From Phoronis australis (lineage: Eukaryota; Phoronida; Phoronidae), in assembly GCA_002633005.1 (NCBI GenBank), contig NMRA01000128.1:361165-425164 (forward strand): DNA of 64,000 bases, in the 5' to 3' direction. Below the pieces are notes generated by a model. That model saw nothing but the letters and a program-made list of their open reading frames with translations. It was not told the DNA's origin and searched no databases. The translations under genes were made by a program, and so were the position numbers. Below, piece after piece: positions 50,559-61,409 of the stretch; position 1 is the first letter of the stretch, and every line of letters starts with the position of its first letter.

Positions 50559-52988
50559 GCGTGAACTTGGAACCCTGAATCTCAAGATCGCGTATGCGTG
50601 AACGTCAGTTGAAATTGAATATTCATTAAGACAATCAGGTGATTTTTTTGTTCGATGTAAAGAATTTTTGTTTTATTATTGACATCACGATCACCCATAT
50701 ACTTTTTTACAGTCGGGATCACAATCAAGGTCGCCATAGATATTCGGTGGCCACTTTTGGTGAAAAATGAAGGATGTCGTATAACTATAAAAGCTGGGTT
50801 ATTTTAAAGTACCATCATTCCAGGTTTTTAATCTAGAATATTTTTGCACAAGAACAACCGAATAAAACTTTATGACCTGATCATCACAGATGTATAAAAG
50901 GGTACGAACACAAAAAAATTATTACCGTGCTGATCAAGTTGTTCTAGATGATGATACATTGCATATCTTAACACAGTATAATGAGAACTTTTTATTACAA
51001 AAAGAAAACGACAAGTAACCACTTGTTTCAAAAACGTTATTGGTGCTATTTACCTAGTTTTTAATACATTCACCAGTTGGTCAAAATATTTAAACCAATG
51101 CTAGATCCAGTGTTCAACTTGTAAACAGTAAAATTTTGACTACCGTAAGTTACAAATGTATGGGATGGTCTCGAGTTTTGTGCTGCCACTACTTGCTGGT
51201 TTGCTGCCTCTGCAACATCAGTTATCACGTGATGTGTCTTCTAGGATGTTACTGGCCAAGTCCTGTGTGGCATTCTATTGACCACAAATCTGACTATGTC
51301 CATTGTTTTTTGTCAGACTGGATGAGGACAGCAGTGTGTAAAAATACTTGTGGGCAATACTTTATAGCACAGAGGTTGAAGGTACGTACATTACACAGTG
51401 GTACGTACACAACATTTCAATGACTTGTCAGGTTTATAAAAATACTTAGAATCTACTGAAAGTTAGTTCATTTACCAAATCTATCCAAAGAGAACAAATA
51501 AAAAGTACAGCATACATGTGCAGATCGGTCCGTCATTCTTTGCAAACAGGCACATGTTAAAATACGGGGGTTCGTACACTACACAAATGCCAATATTTCA
51601 CTCAAAACAAATGTATTATAATAAACACCCTTTTAACCGAACATTTTTAAGGGAGGAAACTACCTGTGATAAATGTTGCTTACTTACCATGTAATATTTT
51701 TGTTTCATGGTATTTGTTAACATCGGGGTACGTACACTACATTTTAATGACACGTCAGGTTTGTAACTAAATACTAGGAATCTACTGAGAATTAGTTGAT
51801 TTACTAAATCCATTCAAAGAGAAAAAAATAAAAAGTACAGCATTCATGTGCATATCTATCATACTTTAAAAATAGGCACAGATTGAAATATAGGGGTATA
51901 TACACTACAAAAATGCATAAATTTCACTCAAAAAATGTATTCGTAATAAACACCCTTTTAACCTAACATTTGTAAGGAAGGAAACTGTTTGTGACCAATG
52001 TTGCTCACTTACCAAGTGATATTTTAATTTCATGGCATTTGTAAGCATGGGGGTACGTACACTACAAGGGGTAGGTACGTACACTACATCACTGTTTCTG
52101 CATCACGTGGTAACATAATGTTGTATGGCCATTTATTTTTCTTTGATGATAAAAAGCACCATGTTGTTATTTAAAAGGCAATGGTTTCATTTGAAATCAC
52201 CAATTGTGTTGCTGAATTTCACTTGGTGGTACGTACACTACATTTTATTAGTCTTTTTGTACCTTTTTCAACGTAGCAGAACTCAGTCAATATCCAAACT
52301 TTTGGTTCGTTTAGCTATTGAATAATTTGCTGTGTTGCCTAAGGTTAACACATTCACTTGTTCTTTTTATTACAAAGTGTGAGCTTTACTTTTTAACATT
52401 GTTTACAGTATACGAGGGTTAGAAACACAGAATTTACAAATTTCGTAACCAGTGCCTGTTGTATGATGTACCCTACCATTTCTCAATGATTAAGCACTAT
52501 CTCATCTGAGTGATTCTGAAAGTGACTCGAGTTGTTCCCAGTCATATCAAAGAAATTGGAATTTTTAAAATGGCCACTCGTAACGCTAAAAATGCGTGAA
52601 ATTCCTAGACAAAAACATGCATAAATTTCTCAAACATTGTCCGACAAGTTTACTCAAATAATCACGTTAATGTTCATAAAAATTTGCGCTGCACTGAATA
52701 ACGTTACATTTGAATAAAATAATATCAATTTTAACCAATCTTTTTAACTACGGGCGATCAGTTTCACCAAACAATAATGGATTTAGCCATTCACATATTT
52801 CTCCGATTCAGCGACACAAGTTACGGTAACGTAGAAAATGGTTGATCGCCAGGTCAATAATTATAAAAAATTCTTTTCACCGAACGAAAATTTCACCTTT
52901 TTGCCTTAAAGAATAATTAATTCCAAGTTCACGCAACACTCACTTCCGCTTAATCTTGAGATTAAGCACGATTCCAAGTTCACGCACA
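50559..52988. mobile_element. 2.4-kb non-autonomous element with terminal inverted repeats, nested in R1
   Basis: The left end GTGCGTGAACTTGGAA followed by CTGAATCTCAAGAT is mirrored at the right by ATCTTGAGATTAAG and TTCCAAGTTCACGCAC; an additional inner TTCCAAGTTCACGC lies at 52,921. The flanks are two halves of an R1 tail, so the boundaries are well constrained. The interior carries a 327-bp tandem pair with recurrent GTACGTACACTAC motifs. No transposase frame of credible length exists; the 95-codon frame at 51,136-51,423 shows no family signature. The target duplication could not be fixed. Confidence 0.7.
51379..52242. repeat. Tandem repeats with GGTACGTACACTAC boundary motifs
   Basis: Two 327-bp units (about 51,400-51,726 and 51,727-52,050) align along their length, for example ATTTTAATGACACGTCAGGTTTGTAA, here split as ATTTTAATGACACGTCAG and GTTTGTAA. 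A variant of GGTACGTACACTAC starts every half unit: at about 51,380, 51,400, 51,567, 51,725, 51,894, 52,050, 52,069 and 52,227. GTACGTAC is self-complementary, so the motif recurs at roughly 165-bp steps. Confidence 0.85.
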
Positions 52989-53060
52989 GCAACACTTCTG
53001 CCAAACGACAGACATAACGGTAATGTGCACACACATATGTACAGGTGGGTGCATAAGGGG
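52989..53060 (+). repeat. Tail of the interrupted R1 copy
   Basis: CAAACGACAGACATAACGGTAATGTGC followed by a CACACATATGTACAGGTGGGTGCATAA-like ending corresponds, with decay, to the right module at 13,445-13,508 and 22,336-22,400. It restores the array end after the nested element. Runs here are abbreviated to the recognisable blocks GACAGACATAACGG and GGTGGGTGCATAA. Confidence 0.6.
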
Positions 53061-53382
53061 ACTATAAACCGCCTTAACTAAAAAAAACAAAAAAACACTT
53101 GATATAATTTAAGCCCCTTACATTATTTAACTGGTCAGATTTAAAGTGTCCTATGGGCTTGGAAAGAACTAAAACGGTTTGTTGGTTATTTCTTGAGGCC
53201 ATAAAATGACCACTCTGCTCAAGCCAACCTGCTCAGTCTCGTCTTGGGCAATTGACGAACTGGCAATTCTTCAGAAATCCTTCCTGATCTATATAAGGAA
53301 CAAGTTGTGATCAGAGTCAAATCCGTCTGTTGGCTAAAAGTTAGTTGCGTCATAACTTTGACATGTTTCAAATCAACTTTAG

Positions 53383-53806
53383 TTTGTATTTATCCTATTG
53401 GGTTCCAATAGCACATGCTATGCAATTATTTACAAATTGATATACAATTAATATACAACACCTGTATAAATTTATGGCAAAGGAGCTGTTCACAACCATT
53501 AAAACTTCCAGCTGTTTCAGTGGCAGAGAACCACTTTCAATATTGCAGTTTAGTCTCTTTTTTGCGTTCCACAGACCTGAGGTTCCAAATGAAACAAGAC
53601 GGTGCAGCCAATCTGACATTTATGCATATTTTTTGTTCATATTGTTCAACAAACCACTACCTTTAGTTCCCACTAACCACTTTGTATTTATCCTATTGGG
53701 TTCCAATAGCACAGGTCATGCAATTATTTACAAATTGATAAACAATTAATATACAGCACGTGTAAATTTATGGCAAAGGAGCTGTTCACAACCATTAAAA
53801 CTTCCA
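53383..53806. repeat. Direct repeats of about 127 bp flanking a 170-bp spacer
   Basis: 53,383-53,510 and 53,681-53,806 are the same sequence with few differences, beginning TTTGTATTTATCCTATTGGG and ending CATTAAAACTTCCA. The spacer is unrelated and non-coding. This could be a local duplication or a very small LTR-like (TRIM-type) structure; the ends are not TG...CA, so local duplication is more likely. Confidence 0.85.
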
Positions 53807-54086
53807 CCGGAGTGCAAATCTTGATCTTTTGAGGAGAGCGTCATAGAATGACTATGGTCAAATTTACTGCTAATACAATTACTAAGTATAAAAAATCCAA
53901 TATTGACGTCTATTAGTACTCACATCTCTTAAACAACGGATTAGCACCACAAAAAACATTTTCATGTTCACTATCACTAGAATGAAGCTTGTTAAACACA
54001 CTCACTGAAACGTTTGAAATTCAGTACAATATCAAAAACTATTCACTGTACACATTTACAAGTTCTTGAGGATAATGTAGCATGCG

Positions 54087-54145
54087 TCAACTTTGGGGAT
54101 TTTTATCCAATATGTTGAGAAATTTCCCTCTCGTCATTTCCCGAG
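54087..54145 (-). CDS. LIN52: LIN52, last coding exon
   Basis: After TTTTTTCTTTGCAG the exon encodes (A)REMTRGKFLNILDKNPQS and the TGA at 54,089-54,087. It corresponds to the conserved C-terminal REMTRGKFLNIL block of animal LIN52, with a slightly different final tail. It enters in phase 1, matching the donor at 54,351. LIN52 is a small subunit of the MuvB core (LIN9, LIN37, LIN52, LIN54, RBAP48), which forms the DREAM repressor with E2F and pocket proteins and otherwise joins B-MYB to activate mitotic genes. The 3' UTR should lie just below 54,087. Confidence 0.94.
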
Positions 54146-54225
54146 CTGCAAAGAAAAAATATATTGATTAATTTTACATCTTACTTTACATCAAAAAACA
54201 GTCTGTCTTGCGAAGGAATACTGAC

Positions 54226-54268
54226 ACACACGCACGCACTCACACGCATGCACGCACACGCACACAGC
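54226..54268. repeat. CA/CG-rich simple repeat
   Basis: ACACACGCACGCACTCACACGCATG-type dinucleotide-derived tract in a LIN52 intron; representative blocks are CACACGCACGCAC and CACACGCACACAG. Confidence 0.9.
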
Positions 54269-54350
54269 TCACAAGAATGATCAAAGCTGCAGTTACTCTT
54301 ATCTAAGTGGCATAAAGTGAAACACATGCTGCAGCCTACTGCCTACTCAC

Positions 54351-54434
54351 CTTCTTCTAGACCTAGTTGATAGGCCAGGTTTTGTAATCCCCGCACCTTC
54401 TCCATCAGCTGTGAAGTAGTTAGACTGCCGAACT
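54351..54434 (-). CDS. LIN52: LIN52, fourth recognised exon (LIN9-binding helix)
   Basis: The acceptor CTATCCACTTCAG and donor GAAG|GTGAGTAGG bound 84 nt. They encode FGSLTTSQLMEKVRGLQN followed by LAYQLGLEE, nearly identical to the most conserved block of human LIN52, the C-terminal helices that pack with LIN9 and contact B-MYB. It enters in phase 1 and leaves in phase 1, matching both neighbours. This exon alone identifies the gene. Confidence 0.96.
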
Positions 54435-55119
54435 CTGAAGTGGATAGCAGTAAAGATTCTTCAATTTGGAAGACAATATGGCGCAACACTGAAATCTTAT
54501 TTTCTTAATTTCTGGCAAAAACAAAGACATTCAAAACACAGGTTGCACAATACAGAAGTGTGTTCTGTAGATGCGAGAAACTTCCCAAAAAGCAATATCT
54601 CAGAAGACCATGCAAGTGATTTAAGAGTATGCTTGAGTCCTTACAATCATACCTAGCAATATAGCAGCCACAGAAGAAATTGGTCAGTGTGGTTGGAACG
54701 ATGAACTATGGGATAGTTGGTTGTTTCCGTTTCATAAGAGATTTCTCGCCACAAGTGGTTCACAATTGTCTTGGTCTAGAGAATTCAGCCAAGTTGTCAT
54801 CAAACAACACGGTGAAATTAGGAGCATTTGCAGTACTGGTAGTAAGCCTTGAAAAATGCAACAGTAAAAAATTTTGCAACCCCTTCTGTTTGAATTTGAA
54901 CTGTATATGACAATGATTAGACAAGAGGTGTCAATTTGCAACAAATACTGCCATCTTCAGGCGTATTTAAACACATTTTCATGGTGGCTACTTTACAGTT
55001 AACCAGAGCTTATATTTTGATACAGCTATAAGTTTCATGAAACCAATTGTTTTACATTTTCATGGCAATACAAAGTGGAACAATTTAGCAGGACATACCA
55101 CCAAAGGGGACTCAAACCA

Positions 55120-55230
55120 GGGCAATAGTCCGATATAATGTGTCCATATTCTGAGAACCAGTTTGATGCCCGTTATTCAGTGGAGAAAACTGGTTCTCAA
55201 AATGCAGCCACGTTACATCCGACTATTACC
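55120..55230. repeat. Near-palindromic inverted repeat in a LIN52 intron
   Basis: AATAGTCCGATATAATGTG with CTGAGAACCAGTTT (left) pairs with its reverse complement at 55,184-55,230 around a loop of under 20 bases. The compact hairpin looks like a small foldback MITE. Confidence 0.8.
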
Positions 55231-55249
55231 TAAAGAAGAATAAAATTAA

Positions 55250-55295
55250 AAACACACTCGTAAAAGGATTTAAAAATCCTTTTAGGAGTGTGTTT
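55250..55295. repeat. 46-bp near-perfect palindrome
   Basis: AAACACACTCGTAAAAGGAT and its complement TCCTTTTAGGAGTGTGTTT meet with almost no loop, with one mismatch in each arm of about 22 bp. It sits 20 bp from the preceding inverted repeat, within a LIN52 intron. Confidence 0.9.
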
Positions 55296-55664
55296 AAAAG
55301 GCAATGGAGGAAAGCACAGGATTTCAATCTTTGGAACAAACTGCTTACTTTACTTCAAAACAGTCAAGATTAGACTGAGAGGAAAATTGTCACTGGCTTA
55401 TACAACATCAGTAATTAAAGTCCCAAGTAGCACCATCTTTGAAAATCGTCATTTTTTTATTAAGATTTGGGCAAGAACCCCTTTTAATATTTTTTAATGT
55501 AGCGCATAACACAAGTTAAAAACATTAAATGGAATGGAGTTCATTGATTGCTTCACTTATTCCAGTTTGAAGTCAGCAATTCCATCTTGACCTAAGTAGC
55601 ACTGATGAAACTTTAAAAGTGGATTGAAGATCATTGTCATACAACATAGTAAGCATAGTCTTAC

Positions 55665-55737
55665 GTTGTAAAACTTCAATGTCATCCTTTTCCAATTCTT
55701 TTCTCCACTTTGGAGGTGTACTTGAGCTTGCCAAAGG
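55665..55737 (-). CDS. LIN52: LIN52, third recognised exon
   Basis: CTTTGG-type sequence after GTATGTTGCAG, with donor CAAC|GTAAGACT. It encodes PLASSSTPPKWRKELEKDDI followed by EVLQ, aligning with the SSPPKW...IERDDIDML segment of human LIN52. It enters in phase 0 and leaves in phase 1. The aligned spacing from PPKW to DDI is preserved exactly. Confidence 0.93.
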
Positions 55738-55762
55738 CTGCAACATACACAGTAATGAACTA

Positions 55763-55800
55763 CAATACTAATACAATACAATACAATACAATAGAATATA
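55763..55800. repeat. ATACA pentanucleotide microsatellite
   Basis: Six or so copies of AATAC/ATACA just inside the LIN52 intron, about 25 bp upstream of the third exon's acceptor. Confidence 0.9.
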
Positions 55801-56631
55801 TGAAATACAAGCATCCCAAGACAAAAACAGTGAAAAACCGCCTCATACTATAAAGACAAATGTACTTCTTACAAATATCCATGAAAAGCTACAGTATTAA
55901 ACTTGGACAGAGCCAACCCACTATGATGCGGGGTAGGTCTGTCTGTAACAAGATGACCTACACTGAAAAAAGTAAGGTATCATAGGGAGGGAAAACACAA
56001 GTGTACTCAATACCACCTTAGGTAACAAAATATTTAGTAGTGTTTTTTTACAAACAAGGTGCCTAGAAGGATGGGCGTGTTGTTCTCAGAAGCATCCAGA
56101 GTGTTGCCTGCATTTGATTACTCTTCAGATGATGCCTCTAGCCAAGCTTATATTCACTTGGTTGGTGACAGACAACATTAACTAGCTGCAACTCAAAAGG
56201 TAGACTGTACACTCCAAAAAATCAGAAAACCGCAAAGAAAATCAGAAGAAAATTAATTGCAAATCATTGTAGAAGTTTTTTTCCAAAACTTAAGTTGATA
56301 TTTTGAATTATTTGTCATTTTTGAAAACTACAGTATTTAGCAAATCTATGTCCAAGGTGACACGCAGAAAATAAACAGGTGTGGTGTGGATCTAAATAAT
56401 CACATGGAATCTATCAAACATGGCCCTTGCTCCACTTAGGTCAAAGGTGACTTTGTCATCAAATATGAGAAGGCAAGTTTCCTCACTAGTTGCCACCACA
56501 ATTCAATGTTCAAACGGACACAAGGAGAGAATTTTTTATCATTGCAAAGCAGCCAATTGAGCAGAATTTTGTACGATTTTTTCAGATGGGAAGGAGGCCT
56601 GTGAGGACCTTACCAAACCAAAAATACTTAC

Positions 56632-56666
56632 ACTTTTGATGGCGGCAAACTCAGACACTCCTGGAA
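56632..56666 (-). CDS. LIN52: LIN52, second recognised exon (35 nt)
   Basis: GCTCTTACAG and AGT|GTAAGTATT flank 35 nt encoding PGVSEFAAIKS, which corresponds to LPGVAEFAASFKS in human LIN52. It enters in phase 1 and leaves in phase 0, fitting both neighbours. The exon is too short to be found by frame length; homology and phases make it secure. Confidence 0.92.
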
Positions 56667-57372
56667 CTGTAAGAGCAAGAATTTAAGAATACATAGTCAA
56701 ATATTTGGGAATTTAAACACTTTGAGAAATGATGCTTTCTGTTTTAAAACACACAGTAAATAAAAAAACTTGTTTGAGAATGTTAGAAATCCATCACTAG
56801 GACCTCTTTATTTTGGTCAAATCCTTTTAAACAAATGGAGAAGAACATTTGGTGGAACTAGACTGCACGTCATTTCCCATTTTTTTCTTGTCTTGATCAT
56901 TTTCAAAAAAGATAAACCAAATAAGACTTGTGTCATTGGCACTGAGAATGTATCGACAGTAATTCACCTATGGTAAAATCTTACTAAAGTTCACCAAAAA
57001 TACCAGTAAGTACCGAAATTACCATTTCATCACGTTTCAAAGTCTCCTAACATTGCTGTGAATGCCCACATCCTTTCAAAGTGTTGTCTGGTGGTAGCTA
57101 TGGCAGAGAGCGTGAAGAAGGCAACACACTAATTTGGTGTTACGAATCATTTGTGAAGAATGAGAAAATAAAAATTACCCTTGTCCACCACATCATGCCC
57201 TAAAGTGGTAAGAGTTTACCAGACATGTTGTAATTTCTAATCCAGTACTCAATGTAAAATGTATCTAACAAAACTATATAGCAAAACAACAACCTCCTAA
57301 CTCACTTTCACAGTTCAGGAACAACAGTGCAAGATTAACAGAAAAGTTCAATTTAAACTCATGCTCACTTAC

Positions 57373-57441
57373 TCTGTTCAGGCCATAAGTCTGGAGAAGA
57401 CCTGTCAAGACGTTCCAAGCAGATGAAGTGCTGATCAAAAT
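57373..57441 (-). CDS. LIN52: LIN52, first recognised exon (pocket-protein-binding region)
   Basis: AACTTACTTCCAG and ACAGA|GTAAGTGAG flank 69 nt encoding FDQHFICLERLDRSSPDLWP followed by EQ. It aligns without gaps to DLEASLLSFEKLDRASPDLWPEQ of human LIN52. The conserved SP in DRSSPDLW corresponds to the DYRK1A phosphorylation site (Ser28) needed for p107/p130 binding. The adjacent ICLE has Cys where human LIN52 has Ser in its LxSxE motif. The exon enters in phase 1, so an upstream exon with the ATG (about 10 codons in human) ends in one base, most simply G. I could not place it. Confidence 0.93.
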
Positions 57442-60400
57442 CTGGAAGTAAGTTAAGAATTTGTTTTCAACACCATTTCTACAATACACGCAAAGAAAAC
57501 CATTACTGTAGGAAAACCATCTTATATTACTTTTCTGAGCTTCACCACAACCACTGCCCAAACCATCACCAGAACCCCATTTAAAGATTACATTTTGATT
57601 TGAATTTCAAGAATTAGAGAAAGATAAGTATAATCACAAGATTCAGACAAGTTACATTGCTTTTACTTTGAATGGGGATAATTAACTGTATGAGAAATAC
57701 AAGGATTCCCCACATTGATGGCAACTTTTAGTATTTTCTGTTCTGCTTTATTATGAATTCTATGATCTTCTCATAAGAGTATTTCATTTTGTTAAGTACA
57801 AGTTTTGTCACAAGAGTAAATTTAAAAAAGAAAATCAGACTTGTGATTTTGAATTCGAACTGAAATTTGCACTTATCAAAAACTTGGGTAATCAAGATTT
57901 CTTTCCACTAGGTTCTTTCATTCAGTAACAGAATCATTAGCACAACGCATTTTTCAATGATAGAAATCACAGATGCCTGATCTTTTGTACTATTTGGATA
58001 AAGGCCACAACTTGCCAGTGTGTAGATGCAGTAGGCAATACAGGCGATGGCCCTGTAATGGAGCTGCTTAACTGATTTACATTTGTGAATAACAGATTGG
58101 AAATAAATACACGACCAAAAACTGCAATTGTCTCCTAATGTTAAACATGCAAATTACAGTGAAGATGCACTGGGTGCAGATTTAGTTACTGTATCACCAC
58201 GCCTTACGTTCTATGGGCCTCTAGCCGACATAATGTCTTTTTTCACAGTCTTTGTTACGCAACTTAACGCAAGCGGTTTGCATATCGGCGCATGCGTGTA
58301 AGTTTCACATACAAGCCCTAGTAATGTCCTCTGTGCAAGCCCATACATTAATTTGCATGTCGGCGTACCCATTTTCCCTACAGCTATACCTTCTAATGGC
58401 AATTTGTTCACGTTTACTTCTATATCTTAGGAGTTCATTGGTGTATTTTCTAGAAATTTGGTAACTAGTTTTGCATTGTCATTGTCGTACCTGTAAGCCC
58501 ATGGGCTTATATCTGATACAATGCCTTTTTTCGCATTTTGTTTCCCAAGTCGTTTGCATATTGATGCAGGCATTTGTTTTGCAAGCTACAAAGGTCAAAG
58601 GTCAAGTACATCTGCTACAACTGTGCCTAAGGTTTCCATACAAGAGCAGTTCCACACCCATGGGCTTATCACAGCAATATGGTGAACTTAATTGGAAGAG
58701 TAAAGGAACAAAATCATCAAAAATGGACAAAGTTTATTGACAGTGACAGGCTTTCACCATTGTCATCACCTAGCAATAGCTATCATTTATCAATCACCAA
58801 GTTTCCCTTCAGGATTGCCAACACTGCCACCACCCCCCCCCTCGCGTCTTCCCAAGGTTTCCACGTCTCAATCAAATAAACTTTGAGGTACAGCAAATCA
58901 TAATTTGCCAAACAGCCACAAGGGGGGAGCAAACACAAAATTATTGTCATCAGTGGGGGGACCAAGTGCACAAGTAGAGATGGTGGAGGTTCATATGCTG
59001 GAAGCCTTTTGGCAAATTATGCCTCACAGTGATTAAAACATCAACCTCACGTTGTTATAAATACCTTTTGCACACAGAGGCACAATGTCTTAATTCCTTC
59101 CAACTTGAACAAATACTGTCGTAATAGCCGGGATTACTCGACCTTAGGAATTGAACCATCGACCCCGGTTTAACCGGCGAGCATGCTAACTATTCAGCTA
59201 ATAGGCAATTGCCCGTTAGCAAGTGGCTAACAGGGGCTCATATATGATACACCGGAAGCACGTTTCACAATACTCCCGTGGGCGTGATAGGCATTTAGTC
59301 AAGCGACCTAAATATCAGACCTTTTGGCACATTTGCATTATATTTAATTGGAAATAATACGGATTGTTGTAAATTCTTTACTGAAATAATGACTTACCCC
59401 CTAAGGAATTGTTCTGTTACTATATCTTGTCACCGAAGGCCACGTTTATGTTCTGACTGATCTTTGAAAACACAACTAGCGAACCTTTGGAGAACCTAAA
59501 TATCGGACACCACGTTTCCACATATGCTACACTACGGAAAACTGACTAACCAAGTATAATGGCACCTTGTCGCCAAATTGCTGCTCGAGTATTTTGATAT
59601 ATTTGCTGCTAGAACACAGCTCCGTTTGCAAAATTATCCATAAAATGTCACCTGATGACACACACACGTGCGCAACGGTGGTTTGACTGGAGTTTAAAAA
59701 AATGAAACAGTGACATATTGTCAGTTCATTTAGGTTACTTCATTGTGGAAAAAGATTTTGTTTTCAACTTTTATAACCAATTTATATGATCGTCCATTTT
59801 AGGCTAACTTGCGGGTCTAAATTGCACCCTCTCTCGGTGAAATCAAAACTAAGCAACGCTATAAAAATGAGACAATGCCAGACATTGAATGAATTGCAGT
59901 GGAACAAAAATTGGTGTCATTTATTTCTCAGATTATGCTTCAAGTAAGATTTTGTGTAGTGTCCGATATTTAGGGTCCCTCCGATAATTAGGTGCTGAGT
60001 AGCCAAACTTCGAGCAGTTCTTCGATCAGTTGCCCACATTGGCAACTTGCTCCTATTTTTACCGTGCCTGCCAGGAGAAGTGTTAAAAACCGCCAGTTGC
60101 CGATTTGGGCAACTGAATGAAGGACTGCTTGAAAAAAACTTTGATTAGGGAAATCTGTTTGATTAGGCCTAATATTTTTTGAGTTGGAAGGAATTAAAGA
60201 CAACGACAATCTGGGCCAGCTAGTGACGGTGGAAACTGTCTAAACTGGAATGAGTTTCGACTGGGGAAGGATTTTATTTGCAAGGTAAGACTAAGAATTA
60301 CAAATTAACACTAACAACAGGTGCAGGAGTGAGGAGGGGCCCCGTAACACCGTCTCACGTCTGCAACCCCCCTCAATTGGCTTTGAGCTAGAGCAGAGGT

Positions 60401-61393
60401 GCAGGGCAAGAGCCGCATCAAAACAAAAAGGAATTATAACTTATCGAAGGATAAACAGTGAGGATCGTATTTGAATCAGCAATGTAAAAATCTGACGTTG
60501 CTATTTGCACAATATTTGCTACCCGCAGTTTCAAAACAAACCTGAACCAAACGCCATTTTTACATTTCCGTTGAAATAATAATTCTCTCTTCCTGTAAAA
60601 CGTAATGAAAGTATAATAAATTAGCTGTTACTGTTTTCATAATTTTTTTAACACATTATGATTACAAAAAAGCACAAAATTCAAAAACATTATGTGATAT
60701 TTACATTTATTACAAGAAAATTTGATAGTTTAATTCATCCACAATTACACTTTTAGTTCGACTCTGAAAGCCAGTGCCCTCTACAGCCTACAACAGCAGT
60801 CTTTTGTGGCGAAATGCTCCGTTCAAAAGTTGTGAAACAGGTATGTGTCAAACACATTTCGTCGCATTTGATTGCAAAAAGAAGAGCTCATTTGTTAGAC
60901 TGAGATTTTGTAGTATAGAAGCATCGTTTTGTGTTCGAGCATATAGGCCCCAGCTCTCCACTTACACGGACCTGTGACATGTCTAAACTCCAATGCTCGT
61001 TCTCCGACCCCAGTCCACACTTACGTAACCGGGTCGTAACTGTTTTTATAACTAATTGGCCTAGCTATCCCATAGACCCTTGAAACTCCGGAATTATGTC
61101 AAACACTGATTAAACAATCAACGTCATGTTGCTACAACCACCTTTTGCGCATAGACAGACAGAGGTCAAGACTCCAAGAGGGACATCTTAGCGTAAAGGC
61201 TATTGATCTAATAAAGACTTAAAACTTTTAAGTCTTATAAAAGCACAGGCTGTTGAGGTCTTTAACCCAGTTCGAACAAATAGTCCCACAATGAAACTTT
61301 TTTTCAAACAGTCTTTTGTTCAGTTGCCCAAACTGGCACGAACAGTATGAAGGATCTATGGTATGGCCACTGTTGAGACGATTGTACTGTTAA
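57442..61393. other. LIN52 5' intron/upstream region, repeat-rich
   Basis: No exon of LIN52 or ALDH6A1 was recognised, although the LIN52 start codon must lie in or beyond this stretch. It contains a tRNA-derived repeat (59,131-59,206). A dispersed block appears at 59,030-59,110 and again, same strand, at 61,105-61,165 (AACGTCATGTTG / AACCTCACGTTG, then CCTTTTGC and CAGAGG). An inverted pair is formed by 60,085-60,165 (minus) and 61,283-61,345 (plus), sharing TTTTTTTCAA and TTCAGTTGCCCAAA. Confidence 0.55.
59131..59206 (-). repeat. tRNA-derived SINE-like fragment
   Basis: On the minus strand, TAGCTGAATAGTTAGC (59,200-59,185) resembles a tRNA A box and GGTTCAATTCC (59,157-59,147) a B box, about 28 bp apart, close to genuine tRNA spacing. 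Acceptor, anticodon and T stems do not pair, so it is not an intact tRNA gene. It is most likely the head of a SINE or a tRNA pseudogene. Confidence 0.6.
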
Positions 61394-61409
61394 ATGAGAC
61401 GCCAATGTA

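Noticed and set aside
51136-51423. 95-codon cysteine-containing frame as a possible transposase fragment
   Set aside because: No catalytic or zinc-finger pattern; it is within a non-autonomous element and ends in its tandem repeats.
59131-59206. Functional tRNA gene
   Set aside because: A- and B-box-like blocks are present, but stems do not pair and no anticodon loop can be formed; called SINE-like instead.
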